Part shown: one piece after another, positions 54,808 to 64,000 of the stretch
Numbering within the stretch: the first letter of the stretch is position 1
Layout of the letters: each line of letters opens with the position of its first letter
NCBI GenBank assembly: GCA_025526935.1
Contig: JAHLKD010000028.1
Location: forward strand, 405,617 to 469,616
Length of the DNA: 64,000 nucleotides
Direction: 5' to 3'
DNA from: Cladochytrium replicatum
Lineage: Eukaryota > Chytridiomycota > Chytridiomycetes > Cladochytriales > Cladochytriaceae
Made by a program: the position numbers and the translations under genes
Notes under the pieces: generated by a model
Databases searched by the model: none
Seen by the model: only the letters and a program-made list of their open reading frames with translations
What the model was told of the DNA's origin: nothing

Positions 54808-57800
54808 GATGCGTTTGTTCCATGTTCCCAAATTGATAAGTTGTTGATTTTCTTCACACATGGCTGCAAGCCAGTATGGCCATTCATCAGGTCGCGACAT
54901 AGCTTCCTGGACTGTTTTGGGAATACTTCTCAAGTGTCCTTGAGGTATAGGAATGTCGGGTGTACTCGATTTTGCTTTCTCATTTACATTGACATTGGGG
55001 ATATTACGTCTCAACAAAGGATGTCTTCGCTGGGGATGAAATCTGTTTGTTGGAGTAACCATAGGTTGTTTGCCTTTAAGTTTGCGACGTTTGGCTTTGT
55101 GTGCAACAAATCCATAATCGTTGTCATCATCTTCACCAATCCATTGTAAATCTTCCAAATCACTTTGGGAATCATCTTCATTTTGTTCTTGTACGTGTTG
55201 TACAGAAAGTGGTACATAAGTGTCATCGTTCATGTTTAACGAATGGTTATAGTTGTTGGTGGTATCGTGCTCGTCATCAACATTTGAATCATGTTGGGAC
55301 ATAGGAGTAACATGCATTTGTGAGATATCCATTCGATGATAAAATCGTTGGTTGGGATCCAACTCCTCATCAGATGAGGTGTTAGCGCTATCATCAGAAT
55401 CTGAGTCTGTAGTATTGTCATTATCGCTATTCATATCGGGTAAATTTGAAATATCAAAATGTTGACCCTGAGGAATAGGATAGTGTTTGGTGAGGTCATT
55501 TAAAGTTTGTGATGTTGGGTTTAAGCCAACAAATACTCCCTCATGAAAAGTAAAATGAAAATATTCGCTTATGCGTTTGGTATTAAGATTCAAAGCATGA
55601 ATGATTTTCATATCTTCACCCTTATAACCCAGAAATAGTCCTAGCTCTGACTTCTCTGATACTTTGCGACTAGACCTTTGTTCTGGAGAGATCAAGAGAC
55701 TAACCAGGGTACCAAAGGTGTGAATGATTGCCGGATCAATCAGCTTGTCAAAGTAAACAGTATGTGGTACATTCTTAGTTCTAGAATGGTAAACACAATT
55801 TTTGACAGTCGCAGCATAAAGGATGGCAAATTTGATGAACTGTAAAGTATGTGGAAGACCAGCTGTTTTCAGCATAGACTTGTACATCTCTTTCATTGAA
55901 CGGACATTCCGTTCAGCAAGACCATTTAGCTCTTTGACTGATGCAGGTGAAGGATGGGCATGTATGCGTGGTACCTTGTTACTGCACCAAGTCAAGAATT
56001 GGTTTGACAATAGTTCTCCAGAATTGGATCTCACTTCATAGACGTGAAGTGGCAGAAATCTATTTTCAACATCTGCGATGTGTCTTAGCATACTATCAGA
56101 GGCTTCGCTCTTTCGTTGCAAGAAGTAGATTGTGATGTGAGAACTGTATTCATCTACGATAATCTGCCAGTGACCTATTGTTTTGCCATTTCGGACAATT
56201 GGTACTGCATCAGTATGTAGGCGATATAATTTCCTCAGTGCTGGACTTAGCGTTGAGTAAATTGGAGTTTGTACAGCCTTAGTCTGATTGCAAATTATGC
56301 AGTTCTGTAAAATAGACGAGTTAACAAAATCAAGTGCATCACTCCTGACTTTGGGCAGTTTCTTTCCCAGAGAATGTAAAGTTTGCAGGATTTTCCGCAA
56401 ATGTATGTGACCAAATTGCTGGTGTAATCTAGCTAATTTGTTGATGGTCACAGCTGAAACGTTGTTTACTCCATTATCAGCCATTGTTTGGGAGTATAGA
56501 CTTAATGTTGCAGATGAAGCTCCGTCTAAAACTTCACCCCCGTAATTTCTAGTTTTGTTAGAATCTTTTGGGAAAACATTGTTGTCCTTCACTGTGTCAA
56601 ACCTTACACCAGACGTGGTTGTCTGCTGCTCTTGGGCAGTGTTTGTAGTGGTACCAGGTAAAACATTCTGTTTGCCAACAGAGAGTGCAGAATTAGAAAG
56701 ATTCGTCAAAATAGCTGCACCTATTTTGGAAGAGTGTTTAAGTAATGGATTAGTGGTATCCAAACTTCCATGAAGATAATATAAACCTCACGTCTTAAAC
56801 CAATGGTAACACATTGTTCAGTTCCTTTGTTTGACAAATAGACTTTGTCTTTGGTGAAACTGACTATATCACCTTCATCCCCGATGATGCTATAGACAGA
56901 TATAAGTGTATCCTCTAAATCGGGAACAAAAAGTGCATTTTGAATGTGTTTTATTGAACCATTTGACAAAACAAGTGCAATATCTCCATAGCCTTTAATA
57001 GGAATGGGATGATTGTCTGCCAAGTAAACATCTCCTGCATCATTAACGTAAAATAAATTCTTGAATGCATGTCTGTCTGGAGTCATCCAAGCAGTAGCAC
57101 CAGAGTCAATCAAACCGAGAGGTTTGGCATTTACGTGTAGATTGCAGTTGGTACTCTTCAATGCTGTGATAATAGAGGGATGTGTAAAATCCACAATATT
57201 ATTAGCTTTGAATATTGAAGAGAAGGATTTGATGGATTGTACCTTGCTGGAAGGTTCTGATTCCTGAGAATCGATATCCATGTTCTGGGATGTTGAGGAG
57301 GAAGCACGAGATGCTTTTATCTGTTTCCATTCCTCATCATTCAAACTTTTGGCTAGTTTGCGTTTCCTGCAGAAATTCTGCGTGTGGCCAGATTTGCCAC
57401 AGAAATCGCGAGAGAATTTGTTGTTCTTCGCATCCTTTGATATTGATGCGGCACGATTGTTTGCAGTCTTACTGTTGGCATTTCCTTTATGTGAGGAAGC
57501 ATGTTTCTCAATCAAATATTTGAGTTGTTTACACTCTGCAGAAGAATGAGAAGAGTTGGGATGTAAAACACAAACCTCATGAGCAGCATGAGCTTTCGGT
57601 AGTCTTTTGGTCTTTGCTCGCATGGCTTTGCCTTTGATTTGAGGTGAATCTGAAGGAGTGTAATCGCGAGTTACATCCATTTGAATGATTTCTCTCATCT
57701 CAGCAAGTAAGTTCTGCATTGTTCTCAGGTAATGGTGTTCTGATTGTATCTTCTGACCAGAATCATCCTCATCATCAAGTAGATCAGGTTCATACTTTGT

Positions 57801-58383
57801 GAAAGTGTCCATTGAGATGTCTCTGAGTAAAATCGAAAAGGATTGTAGATTGATATCAGGTTCACTGATCTTTGAGCAAACTCGAGTGAGAAGTTCGTGA
57901 ATAACAGCTTCAGCCGGTTGGGTTGAAAGCTTTTCCTCGGTGAGTTGAATCAGCTCAGCAATGAATGATTTGACTTCAAGTGCATCTTCACCGTTGGAGC
58001 AAGCTAGAGCTTTGAAACGGTCTTCCCAATGGCGGCTCTCAAAAGTCTTCTGCCGTTTAGCTGGGTAAATTCCGCGTAAAGCAGCAACTCGATCAACGGC
58101 ATTCTGATGTTTTTGTACTAAATTGATGTCGACCTCCGGAAAACAATCGGCAAGACAACTGTTTGCAATGTTGTTGTGTCCTTGAGATCGTTCGTACATC
58201 TGTAATTCAGCGCGATATGATTGCAATCGTCGATGATTGTCGTTCACAATTGCGTTGTACTCTTTCAACGCTACGTCGTACTCTTTAACGGCATAATCAA
58301 AGTCATTTGTTGTGTCGTATTCTTCGAGTGCAGATGGTCGTTCAGGCCGTTCAGGTTCCTCTTCTTTCACAAAGTCTTCCGGC
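54808..58383 (-). pseudogene. Copia family A, copy A3, gag to start of RT
   Basis: Minus orientation, two long open frames. The first (58,370-56,721) covers gag, a knuckle with one cysteine changed (RDFCGKSGHTQNFC), protease (LIDSGATAWM) and linker. The second (56,763 to about 54,808) covers integrase (HHCC, core with NSGEL and GLAERN), the acidic spacer and the start of RT (TVQEAMSRPDEWPYWLAAM). A 1-bp deletion near 56,790, compared with A2, causes the frame change. LTR-II pieces replace both ends, so it has no LTR-I. The D-to-N change in the integrase RSNSGEL motif, where A1 and A2 have RSDSGEL, would probably inactivate it. Confidence 0.88.
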
Positions 58384-58686
58384 TGTTAAGTATTTCGATT
58401 GATGGACTTGGCCAATCCGGTCATTGATAGTACAAAAACACAAACGCCCGATATACAGAAATGTCACTCTTCACTGAGCAACATTTCTAACTATTGAACT
58501 AAAGCATATAGATGATGATCTATTACGAGTTTGGATACCTCCAGTTATTTCTTCATGGGTTATATTTATTGCGGCCATAGGTATAGTAAACTGTCATTAC
58601 TTTTCTATCATCCACTTGTAGAAGTGAAGCCCGGATCAGATCACAGCAAAGGTTTACATATGATTAACGCGTTCGTGGGAATCTGT
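58384..58686 (+). repeat. Partial LTR-II, plus orientation (left arm of palindrome)
   Basis: The first ~300 bp of LTR-II, starting exactly at TGTTAAG against family A gag (CTTCCGGC) and ending at GTGGGAATC. Its reverse complement is contained in the adjacent LTR-II at 58,687-59,280. Confidence 0.87.
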
Positions 58687-59280
58687 TGTTGAACAAAGCT
58701 GTGGTCTGGATCCTCAGGTTGTGTGTGTTGCTAATTCACGGGTTAATGTTTCTAAGAGATGAATAAAGAAGATTGCGAGTCACAAGTACTAGCGCAAGAG
58801 AATGCTCCTTGTGTGTATCGCCACAGGCTCCTTAAATAAGTGTACTGTCGTTTTGGCTTTTCCTTCCGGAAGATCTGGATCGAAGCGATAAGGTTTGACT
58901 CTTCTTCTCACAGGCGTAGCGAAGCATAATCATGCTAAGCTGTGCGTGAGATCTAGCTCTACAGGATTGTTCTCACACATGATTCCCACGAACGCGTTAA
59001 TCAAATGTAAACCTTTGCTGTGATCTGATCCGGGCTTCACTTCTACAAGTGGATGATAGAAAAGTAATGACAGTTTACTATACCTATAGCCGCAATAAAT
59101 ATAACCCATGAAGAAATACCCGGAGGTATCCAAACTCGTAATAGATCATCATCTATATGCTTTAGTTCAATAGTTAGAAATGTTGCTCAGTGAAGAGTGA
59201 CATTTCTGTATATCGGGCGTTTGTGTTTTTGTACTATCAATGACTGGATTGGCCAAGTCCATCAATCGAAATACTTAACA
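58687..59280 (-). repeat. LTR-II, full length, 3' LTR of copia B4
   Basis: A 594-bp LTR in minus orientation (TGTTGAACAAAG ... TACTTAACA), followed by the polypurine tract (CACCCCCTC) and the B4 3' region. Confidence 0.9.
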
Positions 59281-62200
59281 CACCCCCTCAGTCATTAGAT
59301 AGGTACAACCGAGAGTATCACTCAACCGATCATAACTTTCTGTAAATGCTGAAGTTGATATTCTATTGAAATAAAGGTGAGTTGTATGGACATCGCCAGC
59401 CGGTCGTTCAAGATAGTATATTAAGTGAAGACTGACTGACTAGCCCCAACGAGCCCCTGTGTTTAAGGTATAATTTACTTCCAAGAGGTTTAGTTAAGAT
59501 GTCCGCGATCATATCAGAAGTATCCATATGGTGTAACTCCTGATGTTTCTGTTCAACTTGGAGATTCACAAATCTCTCGCGAACGTCCATGTGTTTGGTC
59601 CTGTTTGTTGTTGAACAGATTGTTTGCGATAGACTCGGTGGATTGATTGTCTTGCCATAAACGGAGCGGATTGAACGACGTAATTCCAATACCCGTCATA
59701 AGATTTTTCATCCACTTCATCTCACGCGATAGTTCGTTCAGCGCATACAGTTCGGCTTCCGACGACGAGGCTGCAATAGTCTGTTGTCGAATCGACTGCC
59801 AACTGATTGCCGCATTAGCGAACATTACCACGTAACCGGTTCGTGAGTATCTATCTGCATCGCCCGCCCAGTCTGCATCGGCATAACCTTGTGGGTTGTT
59901 AGCCGAATCAAACATGTAGAGACCGTCGGGTCTTAGCATCGGAGACGTGATACCAGTCCGTGTATAGTGTAAACCGTAATCCCAAGTACCGAGTAAATAT
60001 CGTTGTAATCGATAGAGAGCCTTTGATTCTGACTGTCGAGGATCAATCTGATGTTGTGCCAAAATATTGACTGCGTATGAAATATCCGGTCGTGTCTTAG
60101 TCGCCACGTACGATATCTTCATTAACATTGATCGAAATTGTGTTGCCTCGGCATCGGACAGTGTTGGTGTGGTCTCATCAAAGATATATGATTTTGACAT
60201 CGGTGTTTTGGTCGGTTTGATGTTGGTACCCCATAAATTCGCTTCTTCGAGAATCTTCTTTACGTACAATGCATTGCTAAGGAAATATCCTTCCGTTGTC
60301 TGCAATAACTCCATTTTCAGAATCCATTTCGCCTTCGAAGTACTGCCTACTGTGAACGAAGTTTCCAAATCGGTCTGAAACCGATGATATGCGTTTGGAT
60401 CTGTGGAAAAATGTAGTATATCATCGACATGAACGGTAGTGTGTTCGCGGGTATTATTTGTTGGATTGTATCGCCAGAAATGACAGATGTCTGCAATATT
60501 CCGCACGAAACCAACACTGAGATATTGTTTCCAAAGAGTTTTGTACCATTCTCGAGCTGCCTGGTGTAGACCGTACAGACTTTTGATAAGTCTGCAGACG
60601 ATGGGTCGATTCCGGAAATCTACTCGTCCGAAACCATGAGGGAGTTCGACGTAGTTCTCTTCTTCCAGTATTGCATTGAGATATGCACCCTTGATATCAA
60701 ACTGGAATATGATCATGCCGACTAATGCTGCTAATGCAATCAGAAAACGGATCGTGGACGTTTTCGTAACTGGAGAATAGGTTTCATCGAAATCCAATCC
60801 TTCAATCTGTGAAAATCCTCGTACGACCCAACGTGCTTTGAATCGAGTAATATTGCCATGTTCGTCAAGCTTATATGTGAAAACCCATTTGCCCGATAAT
60901 AAATTCCGTCCATCAGGTAAAAACGTTTCGGCCCAAGTATTGTTGCCGACTAGTTGTGTGACTTCCTCCTTCATCGCCGCTAACCAGAATGGAGCCTCAT
61001 CGGATCGTGATAAAGCCTCACGAAGAGTCTTTGGTGCAGTCCGTATATTTCCATTCGCAATTGGTTGTGTTGGATATGAGGAATCGGCCTTCAGGGTCCA
61101 ATCGATATTAGGAACGGACCGGGTAAACAAGGAATTTTGTTTCCTTTTGGCGTTCGACAAATTTGCACTTGCTTGACGTTTTCGTTTTCTTGCTGCATAT
61201 GCTTCGTCGACATCTTCTCCAATGAATTGAAGATCACTTTCGAGTTGTGCATCATATTCCTCTACAGGAGATACGGAAGACAAATTCGGAGATTCTTCAG
61301 TAATGGATTGTGGAGTCGATAAATCAGCATTTGGATCATAATCAGCATCGTCTGGGTCATCATCGTCTAGTCCATGTAAATGTTCAACAACATGCATGTC
61401 ACCGGCTTCTTCTAAGCGGTAATATATGGGGTCGTCGTTTATATCCTCATCGATTTCTTCGTCTGCAACGGTAGAAATCGGGAAATTGTCTGAGACAAAC
61501 TCAACAGTCGTCTCTTGCACCCCCTGATCCCCGGTTGGTATTTGATCAACATCGAAATATGTCCCGGCCTTCAGTGGATATTGTACCGTAAGATCGTCGA
61601 GTAACTGTCGGGTAGGATTATAACCAACAAAAACTCCCTCGTGGAACAGTAACATGGAAGTATTCGCCTATTGTGTTTGTCCGAAAATTGAGTGCTATGA
61701 CGATCTTCAGGTCTTCACCCTTGTATCCGAGAAACAGACCTAGTTCAGACTTGTCTCGGATTCTGCGCGCCAACCTTTGTTCGTGTGAGATCCACAAACT
61801 AACGAGTGTTCCAAAGGCGTGGATAGTTGCCAAATCTATCCGCTTGTCAAGGTAAGCACAGTACGGAATCGCATTCACAGCTGAATGGAAAGTAGCGTTC
61901 TTGACGACCGCAGCGTATAGGATGGAGAGTTGCACGAATTGAAGTGTTCGTGGTAGTCCAGCTTGTAGCAGCATCGCGTCCGACATATACTTGATCGATT
62001 GTATATTCCGCTCTGATAGACCATCGAGTTCCTTTACTGACGGAGGAGCTGGGTGGACGCGGATGCGAGGAATCTTGGTATTGCACCATTGGATCAACCG
62101 TTTAGTAATCAATTCTCCTGAATCGGAACGTAGTTCAGCAACGTGTAATGGGTGATTGCGATTTTCCACATCAGCGATATGTCGACTCATACTATCCACC

Positions 62201-64000
62201 GCATCACTCTTTCGATTCAGGAAGTAGATTGTGATGAAACGAGGTTGTTCATCGACAATGATCTGCCAATATCTCTTCTTCTGTCCGTCGTAGATTAAAT
62301 GTACGACATCGGAAAACAGACGGAAAAGTTTCCTCGGAGCTCGACTTATTGTAGAATAAATCGGCTTCTGCTTCAGCTTCGTGCGACTACAGACCAAACA
62401 ATTCTGCATAATTGATTTGTTGACAAGATTGAATGCATCCGGTTCAACCTTGGGCATTTTGATGTTGAGCTTCTCTGCCGTTCGAAGATTGTCCGTAAGT
62501 GGATGTGACCAAACTGCTGGTGTAACTTTGCAAGTTCGTGTACTGTCACTGGCGATAAGTTGGTGCTCACTCCAACTGTATCTTGAGATGCTCGTTGACA
62601 TTCATCATCGTTCGTTTGACGAATGTTGTTGTCTGACATTACATCGAGACCCATCGCGTGAGAAGATCGTACACCGGACGTAAAGTCCATCGACTGATCG
62701 AGACCTTCTGCGGATACCGCTACTGCTTTAGCTCGTTGAGCAATCGCATGCCGCGGTTGGTGAGTTCCGACGGTACTAACATCAGCATAGAGATAGTACA
62801 AATCTCTTTCCCGTCGCCCAATAATAACGTGTTCATCCGTATCACCATGCGTGAGGATAACCTTGTCTTTGGTGAAACTCACAATGTCCCCGGAGTCTCC
62901 AATGATACTACACACTGATGCAAGTGTGTCTTCGAGATCAGGAACATAAAGTGCGTTGTGTATTATCTTAATTCGCCCATTGGGTAAAACTACAGATACA
63001 TCTCCAAAACCACAAACTGGAATTGTATGACTATCCGCTAGTTCCACCACGTCCTCGTCATTCGTATACGTCCAGCGAACTAAAGGCATGACGATTAGGT
63101 GTCATCCAAACAGTTGCGCCTGTATCAAGCAAACCCACACGATCGTTTGCTTGAACATGTACACGGACAACCTTCTGTGCCGAGTGTGCGTTCACTATCG
63201 AAAACATATTTCCGATGTATGTGTCAGCATCTTTATCAACAGAAGTAGGTTGGGTAAGGTCAAAGATTACCTTCTTGGTCAAGCACCGGTTTGGCGGTAG
63301 ATTCGTCCTCCGACGAATCATCACCTGCATCGCCACGGCTGGCAATGAATGCACGAAAATCCGTGTCTAAACAAAGACTCTTTGCAGTGAGATAGCGTTT
63401 ACACGCCGACTGCTTGTGTCCTCGTTTGCCACAGAAATTGCATGTGAGATCTGTCTTCTTTGCAGAAGAAGATGTGGACGACCTGGAGTCCTGCGACTGC
63501 CTGGTCCAAGTGGAACTGCTACTCCCACCGCTACTGCCTGAGCCACCGAGGCACCCTGCTTACGGCATTGAGCCTTGGGTGAGATGAGTTCGGATGCAAG
63601 GTACAAATATCCTCCGACTTCGCAACCTGGCTTTCGCTTTCGCCTTCTGCTTTCTTCGCCTTTGCCTTCATGGCCTTCTTTGTCCCATTCGGCCCACCGG
63701 CATCCATGGTGACGTTGAGTTGGACCAATTGGTTTAGGTCGGTCAAGATATTTGACACTGTTTCGAAGTATGCGTTGGCTTTTGGTGGAATGGTCGCGGA
63801 GCATTCGGGTTTGCAGCATCAATTGGATCTTGTATTAACGCCGGTTCCCATTCGGCATACGCAGAAGTGATCATTTTTCCGAGAAAAGGTACGAGGGTCC
63901 GTAGTTCAATTGTCTGCATCGTGATTTTTGCGACTAACCGGTTTAGTAGATCCTTGATTACGAGTTCGTCCGGTAAAGAGTTCAGTTTGAGTTCGAATAA
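59281..64000 (-). pseudogene. Copia family B, copy B4, nearly full length (5' end beyond window)
   Basis: The most complete family B copy. In minus order: gag (from the right edge to about 63,530, with MDAGGPNGTKKAMKAKAKK), CCHC knuckle (CNFCGKRGHKQSAC, about 63,440), protease (LLDTGATVWMTPNRHAF, about 63,125), integrase HHCC (HQQFGHIHLRTIF, CLVCSRTK) and core (LRSDSGELI, GLSERN), acidic spacer, reverse transcriptase (RWVVRGFSQIEGLDFDETYS; HVDDILHF at about 60,425), RNase H and the ADILTKPLGSK tail. Single-base indels seen by comparison with other B copies break it near 59,600 (+1), 61,650 (+1) and 62,490 (-1), with further breaks near 63,080 and 63,560. The small number of changes suggests recent insertion or recent assembly error. 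Confidence 0.9.

Noticed and set aside
28420-64000. A host defence or novel cargo system in the repeat region
   Set aside because: Nearly all long ORFs there match gag, protease, integrase, RT, RNase H or hAT transposase; only the 45.2-45.4 kb ORF remains unexplained.

Overview
The window is eukaryotic nuclear DNA, most likely from an early-diverging zoosporic (chytrid-like) fungus. Spliceosomal introns are short (mostly 40-60 bp, GT..AG, CTRAY-like branch points). The gene set mixes fungal hallmarks (DEP-RGS regulator of the Sst2/FlbA type, GT71 mannosyltransferase, CFEM-like GPI-anchored wall protein, Fus1-like SH3 membrane protein) with genes typical of flagellated lineages (CFAP91, MORN2-like, VWA8). 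No species can be named from sequence alone.

Layout. 1-28,420 is a compact single-copy region: a partial ORF (2-388), a decayed CFAP91 gene (minus, about 870-2,600), CFEM-like protein (3,323-4,100), DEP/RGS protein (4,388-6,745), Fus1-like protein (7,388-8,626, minus), GT71 mannosyltransferase (9,059-10,846), a tentative small gene (11,294-11,602, minus), ribosomal protein eL29 (11,789-12,081, minus), a coiled-coil protein (12,951-15,189, minus), borealin (15,263-15,951), an F-box/LRR protein (16,018-17,571), a short-chain dehydrogenase (17,665-18,849), a MORN2-like protein (18,860-19,522, minus), a ZZZ3-like ZZ-finger protein (19,555-20,744) and a large VWA8 AAA+ ATPase (20,851-28,420). Genes are tightly packed: the MORN2-like and ZZZ3-like start codons are 32 bp apart.

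28,450-64,000 is almost solid transposon. It begins with a decayed non-LTR reverse transcriptase fragment touching the VWA8 3' end, followed by a nested patchwork of two Ty1/copia families. Family A has a ~680-bp LTR (LTR-I, TGTTGATG...TTCGACA). Family B has a ~595-bp LTR (LTR-II, TGTTAAG...TTCAACA). Three hAT-type components sit inside family B: a BED/hATC transposase gene (36,677-39,108) between inverted arrays of ~97-bp repeats; a 1,641-bp hAT-like element with TIRs and a perfect 8-bp target duplication (40,356-41,996), carrying a tRNA-like SINE sequence; and two GGGTC-rich hAT ends (35,560 and 44,866) that share the 8-mer GAGGATAC. There are also solo, truncated and head-to-head LTRs and LTR ends fused directly to internal sites.

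The genes do not form one pathway. G-protein/pheromone-type signalling (RGS), cell-surface biogenesis (CFEM, GT71, Fus1-like), chromosome segregation (borealin), chromatin (ZZZ3-like) and flagellar or mitochondrial maintenance (CFAP91, MORN2-like, VWA8) are represented. I found no convincing new multi-gene system. The most informative observations are the CFAP91 decay, the rearranged copia/hAT nest, and the ultra-short divergent promoter with a CACGTG motif. Exon boundaries were assigned by eye and are unverified.
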